From Acidipropionibacterium jensenii DSM 20535 (lineage in GTDB: Bacteria > Actinomycetota > Actinomycetes > Propionibacteriales > Propionibacteriaceae), in contig NZ_AUDD01000013.1 in the NCBI RefSeq assembly GCF_000425285.1, positions 1 to 64,000 on the forward strand: 64,000 bases of DNA, written 5' to 3'. The notes under the pieces were generated by a model, which had not been told where the DNA came from, did no database searches, and worked only from the letters and a program-made list of their open reading frames with translations. Below are positions 52,357 through 59,884 of the stretch, in pieces (the stretch's first letter is position 1; each line of letters opens with the position of its first letter). A program made the translations under genes and the position numbers.

Positions 52357-53215
52357 GGGACTCTCCTGTCTGGTCGAGGGAGTACCTCGCGCTGAGCCGG
52401 TCTCCGGCCAGGCTGGTGAGGATGACGACCAGGAAGATCGCCATTCCCGGGGCCAGCATGAGGATGGTGGTGCGGGTGAAGTAGGCCCGACCCTCGCTGA
52501 GCATCGCCCCCCACTCGGGGGAGGGCTGGGGCACGCCGAGTCCCAGGAAGGACAGCGAGGCCACCAGAAGCACGATCTTGCCGACATCCAGGGTCGCCAG
52601 GGACAGCACCGGGCCCACCACATGGGGATTGAGGTGGCGGGTGATGGTGCGGGTCCTCGATGAACCACTGACGGCCGAGACCATGAAGTAGTCCTGGGTC
52701 TTCTCCTGGATGACGATGGACCGGACCAGTCGGGTGTACCCCACCCACTTGACGACGACGACCGCCAGCACGAGGTTGAGGAAGCCCGGGCCCATCAGCC
52801 CGGTGAGGACGATGGCAACCACGTACTCGGGGAATGACATGAAGGCGTCGGACACCCTCATCGTCACCCAGTCGGTCCCCCTGCCCAGATATCCGGAGTA
52901 GAGCCCCAACGGGACTCCGACCAGCACCGAGGCGGCGAGCGCCACCAGGGCGATGCCGACCGTGGTGCGTCCCCCGGTGAGCACCCGCGACAGGACGTCG
53001 CGGCCCAGTTGGTCGGTGCCGAGCAGATGGTTGGCACTGATCGGCCGAAGGCTCTGGCCGAGATCGACCAGATAGGGGTCGTGCGGAGCCAGCCAGGGCC
53101 CCGCAAGGACCACCGCCAGCAGAATGCCGGCGGCGATCAGCAGCGGCCGGGCGGATCCGGAGCCGGTCCTGCGGGCCGATCGGGCCGATCGGGTCCGTGA
53201 CAGGAGTGTTCTCAT
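52349..53215 (-). CDS. ABC transporter permease (DppC/NikC type)
   Basis: A 288-residue inner-membrane permease. The N-terminus is basic, and the first helix (LLIAAGILLAVVLAGPWLA) leads into HLLGTDQLGRDVLSRVLTG, the classic DppC/NikC block. The EAA-like coupling segment is SAVSGSSRTRTITRHLNPH. About six helices are predicted. GGGAGG lies upstream of the ATG at 53215, which overlaps the preceding permease gene by 4 bp. The frame is intact. Confidence 0.9.
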   Translation of the reverse strand: MRTLLSRTRSARSARRTGSGSARPLLIAAGILLAVVLAGPWLAPHDPYLVDLGQSLRPISANHLLGTDQLGRDVLSRVLTGGRTTVGIALVALAASVLVGVPLGLYSGYLGRGTDWVTMRVSDAFMSFPEYVVAIVLTGLMGPGFLNLVLAVVVVKWVGYTRLVRSIVIQEKTQDYFMVSAVSGSSRTRTITRHLNPHVVGPVLSLATLDVGKIVLLVASLSFLGLGVPQPSPEWGAMLSEGRAYFTRTTILMLAPGMAIFLVVILTSLAGDRLSARYSLDQTGESHA

Positions 53216-54114
53216 GCCCGGGCACCTCCCTTCAGGCGCACCTCGGGGCTGATGAGGCGGTAGGAGAGGTCGACGAGCAGGTTGATGGCCAGAACAGCCA
53301 GGCCGATCACCAGCACGAACCCCTGGATGACGCTGTAGTCGCGGCGGGTGACGGCCTCGACGGCCAGCTTGCCCATCCCGGGAAGACCGAAGATGGCCTC
53401 GACCACCACCGATCCCGACAGCAGACTGCCCAGGCTGACCCCCATCATCGTCACCACGGGGATGAGGCTTCCGCGCAGCACGTGGCGGGAGCGGATGATG
53501 CCGAAGGGCACTCCGCGGGACCGCGCCGAGCGGACGAACTCCTTGTTCACGGTCTCCCCGTAGCTCTGCCGGTAGATCTTGATGAACGGCGGCGCGATGG
53601 CCGCCGCCAGGCTGACCGTCGGCAGCACCAGCCCCAGACCCTGGTGCCAGCCGGAGGCGGGAAGGAGGTCGAGGTCCACGGCGAACCACTGGATCAGCAG
53701 GAGCCCGAGCCAGAAGGTCGGCATCGACGCGGCGACGTAGTTGAACATGCTGACGGCCCTGTCCGGCCACCCTCCCCGGAAGGCCGCCGAGACCGTTCCG
53801 AGCAGGATCACCAGGACGAAGGTCAGCGCCAGGGCCGAACCGGCCAGCAGCAGAGTGGCCGGCAGGGTCTGGGCGATCTCGGCGGCGACCGGCTGACCGG
53901 TCATCACCGAGGTGCCCAGGTCTCCGTGCAGCAGCCCGGTGAGGTAGTGCCAGTACCGCACCGGCAGCGGATCGGTGAGACCCATCTGCTCCCGGTAGGA
54001 CTGGATCTCGGACTGGCTCAGAGCCACCGTGTCGACGCGCAGCATGGACAGCGCGGCATCTCCGGGGGCCAGGGCGACGATGAGGAAGCTGGGCAGGGTG
54101 ATCACCCAGACCAT
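53212..54114 (-). CDS. ABC transporter permease (DppB/NikB type), N-terminus frameshifted
   Basis: The 300-residue frame holds the DppB/NikB core: VRYWHYLTGLLHGDLGTSV, an EAA loop in VRSARSRGVPFGIIRSRH and IFGLPGMGKLAVEAV. It starts abruptly in the first helix (MVWVITLPSFLIVALAPGD), lacking the usual cytoplasmic lead. That lead, PDQLSAILRKAGEVV, is encoded directly upstream in another frame, opening with GTG at 54164 that overlaps the binding-protein stop. Loss of one base near 54115-54122 explains this. The ATG at 54114 has GGGGAGG upstream and could still give a slightly shortened permease. Confidence 0.75.
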   Translation of the reverse strand: MVWVITLPSFLIVALAPGDAALSMLRVDTVALSQSEIQSYREQMGLTDPLPVRYWHYLTGLLHGDLGTSVMTGQPVAAEIAQTLPATLLLAGSALALTFVLVILLGTVSAAFRGGWPDRAVSMFNYVAASMPTFWLGLLLIQWFAVDLDLLPASGWHQGLGLVLPTVSLAAAIAPPFIKIYRQSYGETVNKEFVRSARSRGVPFGIIRSRHVLRGSLIPVVTMMGVSLGSLLSGSVVVEAIFGLPGMGKLAVEAVTRRDYSVIQGFVLVIGLAVLAINLLVDLSYRLISPEVRLKGGARA

Positions 54115-54156
54115 CGCACCACCTCCCCGGCCTTCCGGAGGATCGCGGACAGCTGG

Positions 54157-55792
54157 TCAGGCACGGGCCAAGTCCTTGGTGATCATCGGGTACTCGAACT
54201 CATTGGGAGGGTGATCCAGCCGGTCACCGAGGAGTCGTAGGCCGCTGTCTCGTTCGGGGAGACCAGGTATGTGTTGTAGTACTTGTCGCGCACGGTGGCG
54301 GCGATCCTGCGGGCGATCCCGGCCCGCGGCTTCTCCCCGACCGTCGTGTTGTAGGAGCCGATGAGGGAGGTGACCGCGGGGTCGTCGAGGGAGCCGTGGT
54401 TCTGCGCTCCTCCGGGGGCCAGCGAGCCGTTGACGAAGTAGGACCCGTCTCCTCGCGTGATGGTGTTCACCGAGTAGGTGGCGACGTCCCATCTGCTCCT
54501 GTTCTGGGTGAGGTACTCGTCGATGTTGTCGGCGGTGACGATCTTGAAGGAGATGCCGACTCGGGAGGCGGCGTTCTCCAGGACCTGCGCCATCTGAGGC
54601 AGCTCCGGTCGGGCGACATAGGTGACGATGGTCATCGAGATCGGCTTGCCGGAGTCGGTGACCTTGCCCCCGGAGACGCTCAGGCCGGCGGCGGAGAAGT
54701 GGGCGAGGGCCGCGGCGGTGCCCTTCTGGCGGGTCGGGCCGGGTGCCGGTGAGATCTCGCGTTTGCCGGGGAAGGGGTTGTCGGTGGCGACCCCCTGGCC
54801 GCTCATCACCGTTCTGGTGATCGAGTCGCGGTCCATCAGGGCATCGATGCCGCGTCGGAACTCCAGGTTCTTCCACAGCCGGGCGTTGGGGCCGGCGTAG
54901 TTGTGGATGAGGTGGTAGACGCGGGTGCCGGGCACCGACTCGACGGTGAACTTGGAGTCCTTCTTCAGGGCGTCGAGGCTCTCGGTGGAGGGCCGGTAGA
55001 TGAGATCGGCCTCCCCCCGGACTGCAGCGCGAGCAGGCGGGCGTTGGCGTCGTCATTGGCGGTCATCGTGACGTGGGCCAGCTTGGGTCGCCCGCCCCAG
55101 TACTGGTCGAAGCGGCTGAGCTTGGTCTCCCCTCTGATGTCGAAGGAGTCGATCTCGAAGGGCCCGGTGCCGACCGGGACCTTCACCCCCGCGGCGGTGT
55201 CGATGATGGCGGTGTTGAAGTGCACGAAGTCCGAGGGCAGTCCGGGATGGCGCTCGGTGGTGTGGATCCTCAGGGTCTGGCCCTGGGTGCTCATCGAGGC
55301 GATCGGCAGCAGCTTGGCGACGCCGGGGTTGACCTTGCGCGCGCGCTCGATGTTCTTCCTGACCTCCTCGGCGGTCAGGGTCTTGCCGTTGTGGAACTTC
55401 ACCCCGTCACGGATCGTGGAGGTCCAGTTCTGGCCGTCCTTGCTGTCCCACTTGGTTGCCAGCGAGGGTTTCAGGGTGCTCGTCCTGGGGTCGAGAGCGA
55501 CGAGGGTCTCGACCGCGCCGGAGTTGAGGGTGAAAGCCGCCTGGACGAGATGGGGGTCGGTGGTGTTGGCGGCGATGACGGTGACGAAGTTGAGGGAGTC
55601 CTTGGTCGCTGACTCCTCATCTCCCGGTACGGAGCAGCCGGTCATGGCGAGTGCCACGGCGACCACGGCTGCTGCGATTCTGGGGAGTTTCGTGGGGCTG
55701 GTGCCTCCTCTGGACGTCGCAGACCTGTCCGTCTGCTGGGTCGGATCCTCCGCGGCGGTGCCGGGCGGGGATCGGTTGAGGCGTGGCTCCAT
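54157..55792 (-). pseudogene. ABC substrate-binding lipoprotein (Nik/Dpp/Opp type), frameshifted
   Basis: Three reading frames together spell one SBP_bac_5-type binding protein. The 5' part has a lipobox (VALAMTGC), FVTVIAANTTDPHLVQAAF, KFHNGKTLTAEEV and GTGPFEIDSF. At the six-C run 55013-55018 (plus strand) one base is missing, and the protein continues in another frame with EADLIYRPSTES, then YHLIHNYAGPNARLWKNLE and VTYVARPELPQM. A second one-base loss near 54205-54212 moves the last residues (NEFEYPMITKDLARA) to a third frame. The likely original start, AGGAGG followed by a Lys-Leu-Pro signal peptide, now has ACG (55691-55693) where ATG is expected; ATG at 55792 would add about 33 residues. 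Sequencing error in homopolymers is the alternative to true decay. Confidence 0.8.
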
Positions 55793-55851
55793 CGGGAGCC
55801 GGCAGCATCCAGTCCATGTTCGTCCCTCCATCGCCGTGGATTGATGAGCAG

Positions 55852-56026
55852 CGCGCAGGCAGTTCTCCTGGCTCCAGATCGACGGCCGTCCTCGCCTTCC
55901 CGGTGCTGGAGCACCAGTGGCGTGATGAGGACGGCCTCCCTGTCACAGTGGCGGGACCGCTCCGGTTTCTCACCGGATTCTCTGTTGGGCTCGGGGGACC
56001 GGATGATCCCCATGAGCACCTGCGCG
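55852..56026 (-). promoter_or_regulatory. Cobalamin riboswitch upstream of the ABC operon
   Basis: On the minus strand the B12 box GAGCCAGGAGAACTGCCTG lies at 55856-55874. Upstream are the conserved GAATCCGGTGAGAAACCGG and GGTCCCGCCACTGTGA segments of the adenosylcobalamin aptamer. Closing helix P1 pairs CGCGCAGG (5' side, plus 56019-56026) with CCTGCGCG (3' side, plus 55852-55859). Cobalamin should repress the operon downstream, which for a Nik/Dpp-type importer suggests cobalt or a corrinoid-related substrate. Confidence 0.92.
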
Positions 56027-56179
56027 TCATTGAGTTGTGGGCCATGAGCCTACTGGTGGCTCCCGACGGCGCGGCACCGGGGTCCGGCCGATCGACGTCG
56101 GGCCGATCTGTGTGAGGACAGGCAGGGTGGGCACAGGCAGGGCGAATGGTCGACGTCGGGCCGGGCTGTTCGTGCGCCG

Positions 56180-56185
56180 TAGACT
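56180..56185 (+). promoter_or_regulatory. -10 box TAGACT, leaderless arrangement
   Basis: TAGACT, TCAGGCC (7 nt), then ATG at 56193. Confidence 0.55.
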
Positions 56186-56192
56186 TCAGGCC

Positions 56193-56858
56193 ATGGCGAC
56201 TCGGACACGTTACCGATGGCTGAAGCGCGGGGTTCTCGGTGGTGTCGGGCTGGCAGCGCTGGTGCTGGCGGGCCCCTGGGCGCTGGCCGAGGGGCTCTCG
56301 GTGGGCCGGATCCACGAGACGGGCGACGTCCCGAAGGAGGACGTCGCCATCGTCTTCGGGGCCGCGGTCCACTCCGACGGCACCCCCTCCGGATACCTGC
56401 AGGGACGCCTCGACCGGGCGGCCGATCTCTACGAGGCCGGTCGGGTCCGGGCCATCCTGGTCTCCGGCGACAACGGCACCGAGCACTACAACGAGCCCGA
56501 CAACATGAAGGCCTATCTGGTCGGCACCCGGGGGATTCCCGCCGTCAAGGTGGTGACCGACTACGCCGGGTTCGACACCTATGACACCTGCGTGCGGGCC
56601 CGCAAGATCTTCGGGGTGCGCTCCGCGGTGCTGAGCACCCAGGACTACCACCTCATCCGGGCGGTGGCGACCTGCCGGATGACCGGGCTGGACGTCCAGG
56701 GGGTCGCCGACCATCCGCCGCGCAATCGGGTCTGGTGGTACGGCTGGAGCCGCGAGTTCGGCGCCCGTCTCAAGATGGTCTGGGACGTCGTCTCCCAGCG
56801 CACCCCCACCCTCGGCGACCGGGAGGACGGCGTCTCCAAGGCACTCGCCGTGCGCTGA
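56193..56858 (+). CDS. SanA/YdcF-type DUF218 membrane protein
   Basis: A 221-residue protein with a single N-terminal membrane helix (GVLGGVGLAALVLAGPWAL) and a DUF218 domain outside. Typical blocks are VAIVFGAAVHSDGTPSGYL, GRLDRAADLYEAGRVRAIL, VSGDNGTEHYNEPDNM, and TYDTCVRARKIFG followed by LSTQDYHLIRAV. Related SanA and ElyC proteins affect envelope integrity and vancomycin tolerance in enteric bacteria. The message looks leaderless. Confidence 0.87.
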   Translation: MATRTRYRWLKRGVLGGVGLAALVLAGPWALAEGLSVGRIHETGDVPKEDVAIVFGAAVHSDGTPSGYLQGRLDRAADLYEAGRVRAILVSGDNGTEHYNEPDNMKAYLVGTRGIPAVKVVTDYAGFDTYDTCVRARKIFGVRSAVLSTQDYHLIRAVATCRMTGLDVQGVADHPPRNRVWWYGWSREFGARLKMVWDVVSQRTPTLGDREDGVSKALAVR

Positions 56859-56892
56859 CCGCTGGCGTCGATCGCTGCGGGGTGATTGGCGC

Positions 56893-56937
56893 ATGTCGAT
56901 AGAAGTCGTGTCGATGGACGCCGTGTCGATCGAGGCG
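56893..56937. repeat. 15-bp tandem repeat, three units
   Basis: ATGTCGATAGAAGTC, GTGTCGATGGACGCC and GTGTCGATCGAGGCG lie head to tail in the 449-bp gap before the polyol-permease gene. No gene is seen in the gap. Confidence 0.6.
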
Positions 56938-56972
56938 GGGCGTGGCACCACCGGGGAAATTCACACGTTGCG

Positions 56973-57011
56973 ATGTGATTTTCACATGATCAATTGATGC
57001 ACAAGAGTGCA
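56973..57011. promoter_or_regulatory. Palindrome cluster upstream of the polyol-type permease
   Basis: ATGTGA-TTT-TCACAT (56973-56987) is a perfect inverted repeat, preceded by an overlapping TCACA-N8-TGTGA. TCAATTGA follows, then TGCAC-N4-GTGCA (56998-57011). Such clustering suggests binding sites for one or more regulators of the downstream gene. Confidence 0.45.
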
Positions 57012-57307
57012 CGAGGCGCTGTCGGCGAGGCCCCGCCCGGCTCCTCGGCGTAGCGTTCACGGCGTCGTGCAGGTCATCGGGGACTTGACTGGGACAGCTC
57101 CCGAGACCGCACGGTTCGGGTCGCAGGCCCGATGATGTGCCCTGAGAGGGAGGCGCTCGACCACGCCGTCCCGCGGCCCGGCCGCGGACGACCGCAGATG
57201 TCCAGTGCACACCCGTCGAACACTCGCACTCTCACCCACACCAGATACACCTCTGCACGTCAACGAGGAGTGTCGCCGCGAAGGCGGTGGAAAGGGATGA
57301 GAGTCGG

Positions 57308-58651
57308 ATGAGTGCTCGCAGTACCGGGGGATCGTGGGGATTCCTCGAACGACAGGGGATCGCCAGACACCTTCTGTGGGGGTTCATCGCGGTCATCCTG
57401 TTCCAGACCGGCAATGGCATGGAGCTGGGCTTCTACTCCCGCTTCCTGCAGGACGCCAAGGGACTGACCGCCGGACAGGTGGCCTTCATGACCGCCGCCT
57501 ACGGCATCGTCATCGCGATCGCCTCCTGGTTCTCCGGGTCGCTCGCCGATGCCTGGGGATCCCGCCGGGTGATGCTGCTGGGCCTGGTCGCCTGGCTGGT
57601 CTTCGAGCTGGTCTTCCTGTGGGGCGGCGTCACCACCGGCACCTACTGGGTGATGGTGGTGGGATATGCGCTGCGCGGCTTCGGCTATCCGCTGTTCTGC
57701 TACGGCTTCCTCGCCTGGGTGACGATGGACACCCCCGATGAGCACCTCGGACGAGGGGTCGGCTGGTTCTGGTTCGCGCAGTCCCTCGGGATGGGCGCCC
57801 TGGGTGCCTACATCCCCAGCTGGTTCCTCATCCCCGCCTTCGGCGAGATGGGCACCCTGTGGATGTCCTTCGTCTTCGTGATCGCCGGCGGACTGCTGGC
57901 CATTCTCCTGGTGCGTCGTCCCAAGGAGCTCCAGACTGCTGCGGACGCTGCCGGCGCCCCCTCGGTGACCGAGACCCTCGGCGGTCTGGTGCGCGGCGTG
58001 ACGATCCTCGGCGAGCACCCCAAGACCGCCATCGGCGGCGTCGTCCGAATCATCAATCAGGCCGCCTACTACGGCATTCCGGTGTTCTTCGCGCCGTGGA
58101 TCGTCGGCACCGTCGGGATGAGCCAGGAGAAGTGGCTCACCGTCTGGGGCACCCTCAACCTGGCGAATGTCTTCGCCAACCTGGCCTTCGGCTACATCGG
58201 CGATGCAATCGGCCGGGTGCGCACGGTCGCCTGGTTCGGTGGTGGGGGATGCGCCGTCGCGGTCTTCCTGATGTGGTGGTTCCCCAGCCTCTGGGGCGCC
58301 AATGTGGCTGCCGAGATGGTGGCCGGGATCCTCTTCGGGATCGGCCTGGCGGCCTATGTGCCGCTGTCGGCGATCATGCCCCTGCTGGCTCCCGACCGTC
58401 GTGGCTCGGCGGTGGCCATCCTCAACCTCGGCGCCGGGCTGTCGAACTTCGTCGGACCGGCCCTGGTTCCGCTGGCCGGACCGATCGGGGTCGGCGGCCT
58501 GATGATTCTCTACGCCGTGCTGCACGTGGTCGGCGGCGGCATGACCTATCTGCTCGAGCCCTCGAAGAAGGACGGCGGCAGCGGTGCGACCGGGGCAGGG
58601 ACGGGGCCGAGGTCGTCGGCGCCGGTGAGTCCCGAGCCCGTTTCCAGGTGA
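57308..58651 (+). CDS. MFS polyol-type permease (RbtT/DalT/CsbX-like)
   Basis: A 447-residue MFS protein matching the polyol permease group that takes up ribitol, arabitol or similar compounds. The start FLERQGIARHLLWGFIAV, GYALRGFGYPLFCYGFLAW and RGVGWFWFAQSLGMG are characteristic. Twelve helices are predicted and the C-terminus is a short Gly/Pro tail. The ATG at 57308 is preferred over a GTG at 57287. No polyol dehydrogenase gene is adjacent apart from an aldo/keto reductase on the other strand. Confidence 0.83.
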   Translation: MSARSTGGSWGFLERQGIARHLLWGFIAVILFQTGNGMELGFYSRFLQDAKGLTAGQVAFMTAAYGIVIAIASWFSGSLADAWGSRRVMLLGLVAWLVFELVFLWGGVTTGTYWVMVVGYALRGFGYPLFCYGFLAWVTMDTPDEHLGRGVGWFWFAQSLGMGALGAYIPSWFLIPAFGEMGTLWMSFVFVIAGGLLAILLVRRPKELQTAADAAGAPSVTETLGGLVRGVTILGEHPKTAIGGVVRIINQAAYYGIPVFFAPWIVGTVGMSQEKWLTVWGTLNLANVFANLAFGYIGDAIGRVRTVAWFGGGGCAVAVFLMWWFPSLWGANVAAEMVAGILFGIGLAAYVPLSAIMPLLAPDRRGSAVAILNLGAGLSNFVGPALVPLAGPIGVGGLMILYAVLHVVGGGMTYLLEPSKKDGGSGATGAGTGPRSSAPVSPEPVSR

Positions 58652-58722
58652 GTTCCGGGGCTGTGCTCGGATGAGTCCAGAGCCCGTCGTCAGGTGAGCC
58701 CGGGGTAGTCATCTCGGCGTGA

Positions 58723-58762
58723 AGTGAGCCCCCGTGAGTCGATCGACTCACGGGGGCTCACT
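58723..58762. terminator. 40-bp perfect palindrome, bidirectional terminator
   Basis: AGTGAGCCCCCGTGAGTCGA and its exact complement meet without a spacer between the convergent permease and reductase genes. An imperfect duplicated GAGTCC(C/A)GAGCCCGT block (58627-58700) precedes it. Confidence 0.75.
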
Positions 58763-58785
58763 GTGTGGCCACTGGCCCTTCAGAC

Positions 58786-59598
58786 TCAGACCTCGAGGGG
58801 GTCTCCGCCGAGCCTGACCCCGGTGTCCACGGCGTCGATCCTGGCGATCTGGTCGTCGGTCAGCACGAAGTCGAAGACGTCGAAGTTCGAGGCGATCCGC
58901 TCGGGGGTCACCGACTTCGGGATGACGACGGTGCCCGCCTGCAGGTGCCACCGGATGATGACCTGAGCCGGCGTCTTGCCGACCTCCTGGGCGATCTCGA
59001 CGATCACCGGGTTGGCGAGGTCCTTGGACATGCCCAGCGGGCTCCACGCCTCCGGGCGGATGTCGGCGCTCTGCAGGGACTCGCGGAAGGCCTTCTGGGA
59101 GAAGGTCGGGTGCATCTCGATCTGGTCGATGGCGGGGGTGGCGCCGTTGAGGTCGTCCAGGTGCTCCTGGTTGAAGTTGGAGACGCCGATCGACAGGGCC
59201 AGGCCCTCGGCCCGGAAGGCCTGCATGGCGTCCCACGCCTCGACGAACTGGCCCGGGTACTTCACCGCCGGCCAGTGGATGAGGTACAGGTTGACGTGGT
59301 CGAGGCCGAGCTTGGTGAGGCTGGTCTCCAGAGCCTGGCGGGCGGCGTCCTTGCGGTGGCTGCTGTTCCACAGCTTGGTGGTGATGAAGAGCTCGTCGCG
59401 CGGGACCCCGGAGGTGGCGATCGCACGGCCGACGCCCGCTTCGTTGCCGTAGATGGCGGCGGTGTCGATGTGCCGGTAGCCGGTGGCCAGAGCGGTGGAG
59501 ACGGACTTCTCGGCGATGTCATCTGCGACCTGCCAGGTGCCGAACCCGAGCTGGGGAATCGTGCGACCGTCGTTGAGCGTGATGTTGGGGACTGCCAT
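58786..59598 (-). CDS. Aldo/keto reductase (second)
   Basis: A 270-residue AKR5-like reductase resembling 2,5-diketo-D-gluconate reductases. The catalytic Asp and Tyr lie in YRHIDTAAIYGNE, the Lys in LFITTKLWNS and the His in LYLIHWPAVKYPG. The cofactor loop VVIPKSVTPERIASNFDVF is typical of this branch. GGAGGTTCCAG precedes the ATG at 59598. The gene is divergent from argS across a region that holds the large palindrome. Confidence 0.92.
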   Translation of the reverse strand: MAVPNITLNDGRTIPQLGFGTWQVADDIAEKSVSTALATGYRHIDTAAIYGNEAGVGRAIATSGVPRDELFITTKLWNSSHRKDAARQALETSLTKLGLDHVNLYLIHWPAVKYPGQFVEAWDAMQAFRAEGLALSIGVSNFNQEHLDDLNGATPAIDQIEMHPTFSQKAFRESLQSADIRPEAWSPLGMSKDLANPVIVEIAQEVGKTPAQVIIRWHLQAGTVVIPKSVTPERIASNFDVFDFVLTDDQIARIDAVDTGVRLGGDPLEV

Positions 59599-59727
59599 CT
59601 GGAACCTCCGTGAGTTGCTGGTGTTGTCCATCCAGATACAACACCACCACCTCCCGCAGATGTTCCACGCTGTCGGCCCGGCGTCGGTCCACCCCTTCTT
59701 CCCCACGCCCTTCCTCACGCTCTTCCT

Positions 59728-59797
59728 CACGATGCTCGCGAAGTTCGACGATGCTCGCGCTATAGCGCGAGCATCGTCGAACTTCGCGAGCATCGTG
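59728..59797. repeat. Perfect 70-bp palindrome
   Basis: Two 35-nt arms meet at CTATAG with no spacer and no mismatch (59728-59762 and 59763-59797). Each arm contains GATGCTCGCG twice, separated by AAGTTCGAC, so the whole is four copies of a 10-mer in alternating orientation. It lies between the divergent reductase and argS genes and would form a cruciform in DNA or a long hairpin in RNA. Confidence 0.9.
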
Positions 59798-59884
59798 GAT
59801 GTCTGGGGGTGGATGTCTGGGGGTGGACAGGGCCGGGCTGGGAGGGGGGGACGTCTCCGGGGGCCCTGTGGGAGAATGCGGATC

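Noticed and set aside
56964-56987. Canonical Crp site
   Set aside because: The inverted arms TGTGA/TCACA are 3 bp apart rather than 6, so it does not fit the Crp consensus.
59483-59884. Longer N-terminus for argS, reading through the palindrome
   Set aside because: ArgRS homology begins right after 59885; the upstream frame crosses the reductase start and the 70-bp palindrome.
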